A DNA stretch of 64,000 nucleotides, taken from NCBI RefSeq assembly GCF_009707665.1, contig NZ_WLZW01000001.1:1116001-1180000 (forward strand), in the 5' to 3' direction. Origin of the DNA: Planomicrobium sp. YIM 101495. Lineage in GTDB: Bacteria; Bacillota; Bacilli; Bacillales_A; Planococcaceae. The notes beneath the pieces are model-generated. The model was given only the letters and a program-made list of their open reading frames with translations, did no database searches and had not been told where the DNA came from. The position numbers were made by a program, and so were the translations under genes. Shown here in pieces: positions 32,658 through 41,794 of the stretch. Every line of letters begins with the position of its first letter. Within the stretch, counting starts at the first letter, position 1.

Positions 32658-33999
32658 GTCCATCACTCCTTTCGTCTGGTTGTCTGTAAATCGAAGCCAT
32701 CGCTGATAAATATAAGCAGAATGGAACGATGAAATGAATTGTCGATAACGTATTGTCTACAAACGAATAAACAAATACACCTGCGATCAATGCGAAATGG
32801 TAATAGCGTAAAGCACCCGGTATACTCCTCCCAATTCTTGAAAATACTAGGATCAATGCTAGGAAGAACAGAAGCGCCCCGACGACCCCCGTGTCGAAAT
32901 AGAAACGGATGTATTCATTATGGGGTACGGTAAATCCTGAGAATAAAGAACCATCATTGACGACAAGTGAAGCTCCTAGCCCTTGACCGAACACTTCAGA
33001 CCCATCTGCTTCTGTCAAGAAAAATCCCCAAGCTACTTCCCTGCCTGATAGATTCACTCCAAGTTCACTGCTTGCATGTTCGTTGAATGTCCGTTCCAAG
33101 ATGTTTTCCCACTGGCTCACCATGACAGCAGTCCCGACAGACAGGAGCAGGACGAGCGGCACAATCGCCAAAATACGCCCTTTCAAATAATCCTTCAAAT
33201 AATCCAGGACGAACAAGACAATCAGAAAGAGACAAGAAATCAATGCTCCGCGGGTACCGGTAGCGAACATGACAGTAAAATTGATGCCCGCCAGCATAAG
33301 AAAGAAAATCCGCATCTCCGGTCGTCTTTTCATTTCAATCAGACTCACGGCAAATCCCATGAAGGCAAGCATCGCCAAGTGCGCCCCCATATTAGCACCC
33401 TGCAGCCGGTTGGCGCCCAAATACTCTTGGTGGAAAATGGTATGCATCCCTAGCAACTCCAATAAAAAGCCGGTACCGATACTGACAAGTGACAGAAGTG
33501 GGATAAGCAGCAGAAAAAGGTTGGCGATTTTTGCGTCCCATTTGACTGTGAGCAGGAGGAATGGTGCACCGACTCCGAGCAAGACGACCAGTGGGCTGAT
33601 ACTGCTCAAGTTCGGGTGGAAATCGGATAGTGTATAACTGATCACCATCGCTCCCCCCAACACGATGAGTGGTTCAATGTTTATCAGTGTATAGCCATAC
33701 AGCCGAATGGAAAGTGCCACCGTCAACAAGATGCCGATTTTATAAAAGGTGACTGCATCAAAACCGGCGACCGTAAAGTTGATCACGACATCCAATGAAA
33801 TGGCCGATAACAATAAAAGGACGAGCGGCACCATTTCAGGCTTCAGCAACAAAGCTCCTCCAAACAGCAGCACGCCGCACAATAATAAAACCAGCGCCGA
33901 TTCGTAGCTTACTACAGCTCCGATTGCAACAGCGCCTATGATGACCGGCAAGGCACCCCACCTCAAGTGTTTCCTTTCCAAGCTTTGTAATTCATTCAT
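32644..33999 (-). CDS. O-antigen ligase/polymerase family membrane protein (TuaE/Wzy-like)
   Basis: A 451-residue integral membrane protein with about 11-12 helices. The O-antigen ligase (Wzy_C) domain is indicated by the long periplasm-side loop with LERTFNEHASSELGVNLSGREVAWGFF, the GQGLGAS and VPHNEYIRFYFDTGVVGALLFF segments; the conserved H-N-x-Y/R and Arg residues are those of polymerases and ligases. It is the only such gene in the operon and is therefore the likely repeat-unit polymerase, as TuaE is in teichuronic acid synthesis. The start at 33999 has AGAAGGTG 6 nt upstream. Confidence 0.88.
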   Translation of the reverse strand: MNELQSLERKHLRWGALPVIIGAVAIGAVVSYESALVLLLCGVLLFGGALLLKPEMVPLVLLLLSAISLDVVINFTVAGFDAVTFYKIGILLTVALSIRLYGYTLINIEPLIVLGGAMVISYTLSDFHPNLSSISPLVVLLGVGAPFLLLTVKWDAKIANLFLLLIPLLSLVSIGTGFLLELLGMHTIFHQEYLGANRLQGANMGAHLAMLAFMGFAVSLIEMKRRPEMRIFFLMLAGINFTVMFATGTRGALISCLFLIVLFVLDYLKDYLKGRILAIVPLVLLLSVGTAVMVSQWENILERTFNEHASSELGVNLSGREVAWGFFLTEADGSEVFGQGLGASLVVNDGSLFSGFTVPHNEYIRFYFDTGVVGALLFFLALILVFSRIGRSIPGALRYYHFALIAGVFVYSFVDNTLSTIHFIVPFCLYLSAMASIYRQPDERSDGRGGF

Positions 34000-34039
34000 C
34001 CGCCACACCTTCTTTTCAGTCGATGTCTATCTACCCTCT

Positions 34040-35047
34040 TCAGGAAGCTGAGCCAAAGAATTGGAGCATCCCTTTCGCCCGTTTCTTACTGAATACGTAC
34101 AGCATGTTCAATAAGGCAAGATGAACGAACGTGGAACCGTAAAGCAATAGATGTTTCGGAGAGTAGCCACCAGTCACCAACGCTTCTTTCAGCACTTCCC
34201 GCGATAGTTTAACGGTTTTTTTATCGCGGCTGATCATGCCATTTTTCAGTAGGATTTTCCCGACGGTCAAATTGAATTTCCCGAAGACATACTTTCCACG
34301 CTCTCGTGCGAGTTGCTTATGCTTATCGTACATTAATAAGTGTCCTCTGATGACAGCCGAGTTGTTGGTCGTAATCCGTTCTCCTGGGTGCTGTTGGAAA
34401 AGGACGAGCGGCTCTTTCACGAAATCGATCCGTGTTCGTCCCGCGAGCCGAATGTAGAGATCCCAATCTTGACAGCTCGGCAAGCTCTCATCGAACCCCT
34501 CGATCTCACAAAGCAGTTCCTTCTTTACAATGATGGAAGATGTCGTATCGATACAGTTATACGCCATTAACCGATCGATCAATTGCCCGCGATGAACCGG
34601 AATAGATTTCCATAGAAGAAGATCTCCATTCATTGCATTGAATCCGGCATAGACCGCGCCGATTCCAGAATCTCTGGAAAATACTTGAAGCTGCTTCTCA
34701 AGTTTCTCAGGGCACCACTGATCATCGGAGTCCAAAAAGGCGATGAATTCACCTGTAGCTGCGCAAATCCCTGTATTACGCGCGCTTGCACCACCACTAT
34801 TCTTATCGTGACGGATATAAAGAAGTCGGGAATCCGCGATTTCTTCTATTACTGATTTCGTATCATCTTCCGAGCAATCGTCCACTACAATGATTTCGAA
34901 ATCTTGGATTGTCTGCATCTGCAAGCTTTTCAAGGCTTCTCTGACCATCGCTGCCCGATTATATGTTGGAATGACAATACTCACACGGTAACCTCTGGTT
35001 GCGGCAAAGCCCACATTGAGCCCGTTGTTTGTTCGTGAGTCCATCAT
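34040..35047 (-). CDS. Glycosyltransferase family 2 (TuaG-like)
   Basis: A 335-residue GT-A glycosyltransferase. Signatures are VSIVIPTYNRAAMVREALKSLQMQT, VVDDCSEDDT, ASARNTGI, and the DxD-like metal site in FIAFLDSDDQWCPEKLEKQL; QDWDLYIRLAG is the later catalytic ED-type block. The last 100 residues are a poorly conserved extension with a hydrophobic stretch. GGAGGAGG precedes tandem ATG codons. The start overlaps the flippase stop by 4 bp. The donor sugar is unknown. Confidence 0.92.
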   Translation of the reverse strand: MMDSRTNNGLNVGFAATRGYRVSIVIPTYNRAAMVREALKSLQMQTIQDFEIIVVDDCSEDDTKSVIEEIADSRLLYIRHDKNSGGASARNTGICAATGEFIAFLDSDDQWCPEKLEKQLQVFSRDSGIGAVYAGFNAMNGDLLLWKSIPVHRGQLIDRLMAYNCIDTTSSIIVKKELLCEIEGFDESLPSCQDWDLYIRLAGRTRIDFVKEPLVLFQQHPGERITTNNSAVIRGHLLMYDKHKQLARERGKYVFGKFNLTVGKILLKNGMISRDKKTVKLSREVLKEALVTGGYSPKHLLLYGSTFVHLALLNMLYVFSKKRAKGMLQFFGSAS

Positions 35048-36534
35048 CTGATTCCTCCTCCCGCTTGCTGGTCAACCGTTTTCTTTCTGACCAGCCCTTT
35101 TATATCCCCCACCAGATCTTTTTCGAAGAATAGGAGCAAGACGCTATAAATCACTGCGCCGCTCACGATGGTGATCAATAACAACTGTATATTTCCTGTC
35201 TCCGGCATCAACCAAAGCATGCCGGAGAGCGAGATCGCCATGATACATGCATGCAGTAATGGCATTGCGATTGTTCGCGACAGTTCCCCTAAGCAATCCC
35301 CGATGATCAAGCGGATCCGGATCGCATAATTGAGATAGAACAGGAAAATCCGCAATGCGGCCATTGCGACTGCTACGACCGCGATATCACCTGTCAACGC
35401 TGATACGTAGACAACTGCAGGGACGACGACCAACAACGACAGTTGCCAATAGAAGCTCCAACGAACTTTTCCCACCGCGATGAACAAGCTTCCACTTGGA
35501 TTGCCGAGCGAACGGAATAGCGCGTAAATGCAGAGGATCTGTACAAGCCCGATGATACTCGTCCACTCTTCTCCCAATAACAGCGGGACAGCAAATGGCG
35601 CAAGAAGCGCAAGCCCTGCATATAACGGCGCATTCAAGACCATCAGCAGATGGATGACGAACAAATACCATTTCTTCAACCGTTTTTTATCATTTTGGAT
35701 TTGGGAAAAAATCGGTAACGATAATTTGGTGATGACAGGGTTCAACTTTTGGACCGGCTGCATGACCAAGTTGATTGCCATGCTGTAAAATGCCAGCAAT
35801 TGCGGTCCCAGCATCACACCGATGACAATTTGGTCGATTTTCGTGTTGACCGTATTTGCAGCTGTCGCGCCGAGACGATACATCCCGAACGACACGAGTT
35901 CTTTTATTGCACTCCAGGAGAATTCAATATCCGGCTTCGATTCTATATCCCGGAAGCCGATGATGATCCATGGAATTGTCTTGGTCACCACCATCGCCAA
36001 GTATCCCCAGACGACCGCCCACACCCCGATGTGGAAAAAGATGACGAGTGACAGCGTGACAACCGTGCCACATACAGCCGCAAAGACTTCAACTTTCGTC
36101 AAGTCCTTGAATTCCATCCTTTTGACGGCAAGCGTCTGAAATTGGAGTCCGAATGGGATGATGATAAAGCTGATGCCCACGACCTGGATCATCATCGTCA
36201 GTTCCGGCGCCCGAAAAGCACCAGCGATGAACGGCGCAGCCGCCAGCAATAAGCAAAATAGGACGACCCCCGCTACGATCGAAAACCAGTACAGGCTCGA
36301 TAAAGAAGTACGGCTGATCTTTTTCTTGTGGACGATCGCATCCGTGATGCCCATGTCCATAAGCAACTGGGAAAACTGGATGACGATTTGAATCAATGCA
36401 ATCAAACCGAATATTTCCGGTCCGAGCAGTCGGCCAAGAACAATCAACTGGATTATCTGCAAAAGACTGACTGATGCAACTGATAATGAAGTGAACTTCA
36501 CTCCCGCTGATGCTTTTGTTTTTAATTCAGACAT
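35044..36534 (-). CDS. Polysaccharide flippase, MOP superfamily (TuaB/WzxC-like)
   Basis: A 496-residue membrane protein with about 14 helices, a lipid-linked oligosaccharide flippase. Typical are SVSLLQIIQLIVLGRLLGPEIFGLIALI near the start and FLQ/RMEFKDLTKVE cytosolic loops between helices, characteristic of the WzxC/TuaB branch. It exports undecaprenyl-linked repeat units for polymerisation outside. It is one of two flippase genes of the operon. It starts about 20 bp after the stop of the multidomain protein gene. Confidence 0.9.
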   Translation of the reverse strand: MSELKTKASAGVKFTSLSVASVSLLQIIQLIVLGRLLGPEIFGLIALIQIVIQFSQLLMDMGITDAIVHKKKISRTSLSSLYWFSIVAGVVLFCLLLAAAPFIAGAFRAPELTMMIQVVGISFIIIPFGLQFQTLAVKRMEFKDLTKVEVFAAVCGTVVTLSLVIFFHIGVWAVVWGYLAMVVTKTIPWIIIGFRDIESKPDIEFSWSAIKELVSFGMYRLGATAANTVNTKIDQIVIGVMLGPQLLAFYSMAINLVMQPVQKLNPVITKLSLPIFSQIQNDKKRLKKWYLFVIHLLMVLNAPLYAGLALLAPFAVPLLLGEEWTSIIGLVQILCIYALFRSLGNPSGSLFIAVGKVRWSFYWQLSLLVVVPAVVYVSALTGDIAVVAVAMAALRIFLFYLNYAIRIRLIIGDCLGELSRTIAMPLLHACIMAISLSGMLWLMPETGNIQLLLITIVSGAVIYSVLLLFFEKDLVGDIKGLVRKKTVDQQAGGGIR

Positions 36535-36554
36535 GGCGCACCCTCATCACGAAG

Positions 36555-38663
36555 TTAGTATAGGATTTTCCTCCACATTTTTACTCGCTGCCTTCCTTCG
36601 ATTCCAAATGGCCGATCTTCCGGGAAGTCTTCCGGAAACCCAAGAAGGTCGAACGATTCGCTGCTGTTTTCAGGAAGCTGTTCATATTGGTAAAGAAATT
36701 CGAAGTCGATCACTTTCAGTCCTTCATCCGTAAGAAGCAAGTTACCCGGGTGAAAATCGATGAGCGCATAGCCCCGCTCATAAAAGAATTCCGTGATTGC
36801 GAGCACATCCTTCTTAAACCGCAGTTTCAGTGCCAACTTCTTCAGCTTTTCCACCTTCGTCCATCTCCGTGTTTCGTAGTATGGAGTGATGATGTAATTC
36901 GCACCTTCATCAAGAAGAGGCGGAATGTAAGGACTCTCCCCGCCCAGTTCGCCGTATACAAGCTTCTCGCGCATCAGAAAACGTTCATTTCCTGCTTTGT
37001 ACGTTTTCTTCACTGCCTTGATGCCGTCAAAGTCGATCAGTTCGACTTTCGCCCTTCGGCGGAGTTCGGACAAGTCCCCCAGTACCGTTTCTTCCGTTTC
37101 ATAGTCTTGGTCCCACTGCATGATTTTGGTTATTATTTGCGGCATCAGTTCTGGTGCGACAGCATCAATGTATTCAAGTGCTTCTGTTTCGTCGTCCGAA
37201 CTGTGGATTGCATTCGCCCGCTGCTCTGGTGCAAATTGATGATTGATTTCATCGCGTAATCCGAACTTCAAAAAGTAATTGGCATTCGTCACATACGGAT
37301 GTTCCATCCTTCGCTTCGCCACGTGTTTCTGCGGATGATAATCATACAAGACGAGTAAAACCGCAGGTTCTCCGCCGCTCACTTTCCACGGACCACTTCC
37401 CCAGTTTCCCCCGCGGATGTTTTGCTTCGCTTCCTTACGCTGTCGCTCATCCAGATGAACAGCTTCCACAAGCTTCAGTCCCGCCTTGTCCAGCCAGTCC
37501 ATGATGAACTCTTCTTTTCCGTTTTGCACAGCCCAGTCCCGGATGACAAACGTCATCAGCTCCCCACTTTTTACGAACTGACGTGTCTGCTCAGGCTCGA
37601 GCGTTTTCAACCACGTGTTCCGGACACTTAGTTTTCGAATCGTATCCGTCGCTGGCGCCCACCCTTCCGCTTTTAAGAAGCGGTGCAAATAAGGCAGATT
37701 CAGCTGCTCGAACTCCATACTATTCATGATCGACAGCTCATACAACAACGTCGGATAATCATGGTCCGCCTTCTCGATCGACGGCTTGTCCCGTTCTGTC
37801 AGCGGAAAGCCTGATTTGAGCCCCTTATGATAAACCGCATGGTACAGCAAACTCAGGAAATAGTTCCTTAAATCCGGAATCGGAAATGCACTTTTCCACT
37901 GCACAGGATTCTCCAGAATCTTCTCAGCCAAATGCGGTGGATAGTAAGCCATCTGTTCGTAGCCACTTCCTTCCATGCCGCTGACGCTGTAAAGGTCGAA
38001 TGGTACGATTCCGACTTTTTCATCCAACGCATTCCGGATCGCTTCCAAATCACAGTCAGCCACAAGCAGATCGATATCTTCATCTAAGCTAGTGAATGGA
38101 ATCTCTTCATGCCAGCGCAGGACTACAAAGGAAAGCTCAGCATCCAACAGTTCTGCCAGGAAAGGCTTCACCGGGACGAACGGAGACAAATAAGAGCGTG
38201 GCGCTTTTTGCACCTCATGCTCCCTTATCAAGACGATGAAATTCTGTGAACGACCTTCGTGTACAAGGTTTCTATATTGAAATCCCCAGTTTTTCCTCCG
38301 CCCCCTTTTATACGCCACCAAGCCTAGGAAATTCACGTAATCAAATGGCAAGGTCGGATGAAAAAGAATGAACGTTGCTCCCGAATTCATCGCTTGTCGC
38401 ACTTCCTCGATTCGCGCGTTCTCTAGTACAATCACTTCGGCATTGTTCGCGCGAATGACTCCTGAATCTTCCGTATGGTAAAACTTATCGGACCGCTCCG
38501 TTTCGATCTCTTCCGTTACTGTCCCCAAGTAGTTTTGATTCCCTTTCTGCTCCAACTCATCGCACAACCGATCAGAAACAGCACCAACGTGTAAGACTCT
38601 TGGCGACTTCCGTTCCACATAAAGCCCTTCGATAAAAGCCGCAACCGTTGCCCCCTGTCCCAT
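36555..38663 (-). CDS. Multidomain protein: nucleotidyltransferase-like, NDK-like and kinase-like regions, unknown function
   Basis: A 702-residue soluble protein that I do not recognise as a named family. Four parts can be seen. About 15-165: weak Rossmann/methyltransferase-like pattern (RVLHVGAVSDRLCDEL; ATFILFHPTLP). About 170-330: nucleotidyltransferase-like, with LDEDIDLLV (Asp196, Asp198). About 365-510: nucleoside-diphosphate-kinase-like, with FVIRDWAVQ, AGLKLVEAVHL, GGEPAVLLVLYD and NAIHSSDDETEA (His487 at the catalytic NDK His). About 530-700: protein/LPS-kinase-like, with AVKKTY, LIDFHPGNLLL (Asp636, Asn641) and VIDFEF (Asp653). The start at 38663 has GGGAG 8 nt upstream. It lies between rfbB and a flippase gene in the glycan operon, so modification of a sugar or lipid-linked glycan is the best guess. 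Confidence 0.75.
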   Translation of the reverse strand: MGQGATVAAFIEGLYVERKSPRVLHVGAVSDRLCDELEQKGNQNYLGTVTEEIETERSDKFYHTEDSGVIRANNAEVIVLENARIEEVRQAMNSGATFILFHPTLPFDYVNFLGLVAYKRGRRKNWGFQYRNLVHEGRSQNFIVLIREHEVQKAPRSYLSPFVPVKPFLAELLDAELSFVVLRWHEEIPFTSLDEDIDLLVADCDLEAIRNALDEKVGIVPFDLYSVSGMEGSGYEQMAYYPPHLAEKILENPVQWKSAFPIPDLRNYFLSLLYHAVYHKGLKSGFPLTERDKPSIEKADHDYPTLLYELSIMNSMEFEQLNLPYLHRFLKAEGWAPATDTIRKLSVRNTWLKTLEPEQTRQFVKSGELMTFVIRDWAVQNGKEEFIMDWLDKAGLKLVEAVHLDERQRKEAKQNIRGGNWGSGPWKVSGGEPAVLLVLYDYHPQKHVAKRRMEHPYVTNANYFLKFGLRDEINHQFAPEQRANAIHSSDDETEALEYIDAVAPELMPQIITKIMQWDQDYETEETVLGDLSELRRRAKVELIDFDGIKAVKKTYKAGNERFLMREKLVYGELGGESPYIPPLLDEGANYIITPYYETRRWTKVEKLKKLALKLRFKKDVLAITEFFYERGYALIDFHPGNLLLTDEGLKVIDFEFLYQYEQLPENSSESFDLLGFPEDFPEDRPFGIEGRQRVKMWRKILY

Positions 38664-38680
38664 CGTTCCCGCTCCCTTCT

Positions 38681-39709
38681 TCAACTATACGATGACTCAA
38701 GTCCGAACCGATCGCCAGGTAACAGCGCGTCATCTTGCGTCAGCACATTCCGCCACCAATCTTCGTTCTCCTGATACCATTCCACCGTCTGCTTCAGCCC
38801 TTCCTCGAAAGCGTAGCGTGGTTTCCAGCCAAGTGCTTCGATTTTGGTCGGATCAATCGCATACCGCTGATCATGTCCCGGTCGGTCCTTGACGAATTCA
38901 ATCATCTCCTGCACATTCCCGAGCAATGCCAAGACCGAATTGACTACTTCCAGATTGGAACGTTCATTTCGGCCACCAATATTGTAGACTTCACCAGCCT
39001 CACCCTTTCGCAGTACTAAATCCAATGCAGCACAATGATCGAATACATGAAGCCAGTCACGGATGTTGCGTCCGTCACCGTAGACCGGAATCTTCTCCGC
39101 ATGTACAGCCTTTGAAATAGTGAGCGGAATCAATTTCTCCGGAAAATGATACGGACCATAATTATTTGAGCAGCGCGTGATGCACACAGGCATCCCGTAC
39201 GTCTCATAATAAGATCGCGTCAACAGATCGGAAGCGGCCTTGCTCGCGCTGTACGGACTATTCGGATTGATGGGCGTTTGTTCCGTAAACAGCTCATCAC
39301 CTTCAAGCGACAACTCCCCATATACTTCATCTGTCGACACATGAACAAATTTCGCCACGCCGTTGATTCTCGAAGCTTCTAATAACACTTGCGTCCCGAC
39401 TACGTTCGTACGTACAAACGATTGCGGGTCAGCGATCGAGCGGTCTACATGGCTTTCTGCCGCAAAATGAACGACCGCATCGAACGATTCCCGCGCAAAC
39501 AACGCTTCGATCTCATAACGATCTGCGATATCCCTCTGAAAAAACCGGTAACGCCTGTCGCCTGCCAAATGTGCATGCTTCGTGAGATCCCCCGCATATG
39601 TCAGCAAATCCAGATTACACACTTGGACATCCGGATCATTCGCCAAAAGATGATGGATGAAGTTCCCTCCGATGAAACCCGCTCCGCCTGTGACAAGAAT
39701 CTTTTTCAT
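38681..39709 (-). CDS. rfbB: dTDP-glucose 4,6-dehydratase
   Basis: A 342-residue short-chain dehydrogenase/reductase. The NAD site is ILVTGGAGFIGGNF; catalytic residues appear as FVHVSTDEVYGE (Thr-Asp-Glu) and YSASKAASD (Tyr-x3-Lys); NYGPYHFPEKLIPL is diagnostic for RmlB. It converts dTDP-glucose to dTDP-4-keto-6-deoxyglucose. rfbC and rfbD, needed for rhamnose, are absent from the window, while a sugar aminotransferase gene is present, pointing to an amino sugar product. It lies 12 bp after rfbA. Confidence 0.94.
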   Translation of the reverse strand: MKKILVTGGAGFIGGNFIHHLLANDPDVQVCNLDLLTYAGDLTKHAHLAGDRRYRFFQRDIADRYEIEALFARESFDAVVHFAAESHVDRSIADPQSFVRTNVVGTQVLLEASRINGVAKFVHVSTDEVYGELSLEGDELFTEQTPINPNSPYSASKAASDLLTRSYYETYGMPVCITRCSNNYGPYHFPEKLIPLTISKAVHAEKIPVYGDGRNIRDWLHVFDHCAALDLVLRKGEAGEVYNIGGRNERSNLEVVNSVLALLGNVQEMIEFVKDRPGHDQRYAIDPTKIEALGWKPRYAFEEGLKQTVEWYQENEDWWRNVLTQDDALLPGDRFGLESSYS

Positions 39710-39721
39710 AATCTCGCTCCT

Positions 39722-40618
39722 CTATATTTGCATTTGCAGTCCAACGATACTTCGGTCAACGGCGATCTCGACCAAGTACTGTCCGTACCCCGTTTTCTTC
39801 AATGGTGCCGCCAGTTGGAGCAACTCATGTTTCCCAATGTAGCCACGCCTGTAGGCGATCTCTTCTATACAAGCCACATACAGACCTTGCCGCTTTTGGA
39901 TCGCCTCCACAAAATTAGATGCTTCAAGCAGCGCTTCGTGCGTTCCCGTATCGAGCCACGCCAAGCCTCTCCCCATGATGTTAACCTTCAGCTCCCCTCG
40001 CTTCCGGTACACTTCGATTACATCTGTAATCTCCTTCTCACCACGTGCGGAAGGTTCGATCGAACGCGCAATCTCTACAACATCCGGTCCAAAGAAATAC
40101 AAACCTGGAACGGCATAGGACGATTTTGGATCCTTCGGTTTTTCTTCGATGGACACGATGTTCATATCTTCATCCACTTCGACCACTCCATAGGCACGCG
40201 GATCTGCGACATGGCAACCGAAAATGATTCCGCCTTCTTTCAATTCCGCCGACTCCTTCAAGCGGTTCCCGAAATCCGAGCCGTAAAAGATATTATCTCC
40301 AAGCACAAGTGCCACAGGTGAATCCCCGATGAATTGCTCCCCGATGGTAAAAGCTTCTGCCAGTCCATCCGGCTTTTCCTGAATGGCGTATTCCAACTTG
40401 ATCCCGAGCTGCTGTCCGTTGCCGAGCAATTCGAGAAAACCGGCAATATCCCGCGGAGTCGAGATGATCAGGATTTCTTTGATTCCTGCCAGCATTAGCA
40501 CCGAAAGTGGATAATAAATCATCGGCTTATCGTACACTGGAAGCATTTGCTTCGAGATCGACTTAGTTAATGGATACAGACGCGTACCGGAACCACCAGC
40601 CAAAATGATGCCTTTCAT
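39722..40618 (-). CDS. rfbA: Glucose-1-phosphate thymidylyltransferase
   Basis: A 298-residue RmlA enzyme that makes dTDP-glucose from dTTP and glucose-1-phosphate. The nucleotide loop is [33 protein letters not shown] split over the first 35 residues, followed by [30 protein letters not shown] and [20 protein letters not shown], and the C-terminal [16 protein letters not shown]. All are hallmark RmlA segments. It forms a cassette with rfbB and the aminotransferase gene. Confidence 0.95.
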   Translation of the reverse strand: MKGIILAGGSGTRLYPLTKSISKQMLPVYDKPMIYYPLSVLMLAGIKEILIISTPRDIAGFLELLGNGQQLGIKLEYAIQEKPDGLAEAFTIGEQFIGDSPVALVLGDNIFYGSDFGNRLKESAELKEGGIIFGCHVADPRAYGVVEVDEDMNIVSIEEKPKDPKSSYAVPGLYFFGPDVVEIARSIEPSARGEKEITDVIEVYRKRGELKVNIMGRGLAWLDTGTHEALLEASNFVEAIQKRQGLYVACIEEIAYRRGYIGKHELLQLAAPLKKTGYGQYLVEIAVDRSIVGLQMQI

Positions 40619-40631
40619 TTTTTACTCCTCC

Positions 40632-41774
40632 TCATTGTGCAATCAACGCCTGCGCATTTAGTTGTTTCAAGAAAGAACAAATCCGCTCGACCTCCCACTC
40701 GCCCAGCGCTCCGTAAAAGGGAAGTGCAAGCGTCCGGTCGACTGCCATATGGGCGTTCGGCAAATGTTCCGGTCTGCTGGACTGCAATCCGGAATACCAC
40801 TCGAAACCGCTGCACAGCGGATAAAAGTATTTGCGGGCACTGACATTTCTTTTCAGCAGCTTATCGTGGACGTCATTACGCGAACAGCCGAAACCTGCTT
40901 CATCTATTTCGATGACGAAATATTGATAGCTGCTTTCCTCACCCTCCAGATTTGTGATAATCCGGAGACCAGGCACCCCGGTCAACTCCCGCTCATAAAG
41001 CTCTTTCAGCCGTTGTCTTTTCTTCCGTTCTCTTTCGACTAGTGGCAGCACTTCAAGTCCGACTGCCGCCTGAAGCTCATTCATCTTGCCATTCAATCCC
41101 GACAGCGCTACTTGATCCGGTCCAGTGATACCGAAGTTCCTTAGCATTCGCAGTACTTCCGTGATCCGCTCATCCTTGAAGGCCAGCGCTCCGCCTTCCA
41201 CCGTATGGAAAAGCTTTGTCGCATGAAAACTGAACATCGTCATATCCCCGTAATTAGCTACCGGTACTCCGCCCGATTTGGTGCCGAAGACATGCGCACC
41301 GTCATAGATGACTTTCAAGTTGTATTTGTCGGCGATTTCCTGGATCCGCTCCACATCGCATAAATTCCCGAACACATGAACTCCGAGAATCGCTGTCGTC
41401 TTCTCCGTGATCAATGCTTCGATTTTTTTCGGGTCGATATTGAGCGTATCCGGCCGGATATCACAGAAGACCGGGGTCAGTCCATTCCAGTCAAGTGCCT
41501 GTACAGTCGCTGGAAACGTGAAAGGAGTCGTAATCACTTCACCTGACAGGCCAAGCGCTTTCAACCCAAGCAATAGTGCTATCGTTCCGTTATTGAACAA
41601 TTCAAGACGGTCAATTCCTAAAAACAGCTTCAATTCCTTCTGCAGCAACTCATGCTGTCCACCTTGATTGGTCATTTGACCACTTTCCCAAATATCTTCG
41701 AGACGCTGGACTATCCCGTCCAACGCTGGAAGCAAAGGCTTCGTCACATATACAGGCTTCGTCAATCCTTCCAT
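40632..41774 (-). CDS. DegT/DnrJ/EryC1/StrS sugar aminotransferase
   Basis: A 380-residue PLP-dependent aminotransferase. It has GGQHELLQKELKLFLG, TTPFTFPATVQAL, LGVHVFGNLCDV, IYDGAHVFGTK (PLP-binding Asp), and FSFHATKLFHTVEGGAL with the Schiff-base Lys187. The close similarity of this last block to VioA/DesI/WecE-type enzymes and the adjacent rfbA-rfbB suggest it aminates dTDP-4-keto-6-deoxyglucose at C4 (or C3 after isomerisation). The start at 41774 has AGGAGG directly upstream; 35 codons of open frame before it overlap the flippase gene and are not used. Confidence 0.92.
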   Translation of the reverse strand: MEGLTKPVYVTKPLLPALDGIVQRLEDIWESGQMTNQGGQHELLQKELKLFLGIDRLELFNNGTIALLLGLKALGLSGEVITTPFTFPATVQALDWNGLTPVFCDIRPDTLNIDPKKIEALITEKTTAILGVHVFGNLCDVERIQEIADKYNLKVIYDGAHVFGTKSGGVPVANYGDMTMFSFHATKLFHTVEGGALAFKDERITEVLRMLRNFGITGPDQVALSGLNGKMNELQAAVGLEVLPLVERERKKRQRLKELYERELTGVPGLRIITNLEGEESSYQYFVIEIDEAGFGCSRNDVHDKLLKRNVSARKYFYPLCSGFEWYSGLQSSRPEHLPNAHMAVDRTLALPFYGALGEWEVERICSFLKQLNAQALIAQ

Positions 41775-41794
41775 TTGCCATCCTCCTGAAGAAG

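Noticed and set aside
39389-40321. A 310-codon plus-strand frame.
   Set aside because: It runs antisense through rfbB and rfbA, both of which have complete family signatures.
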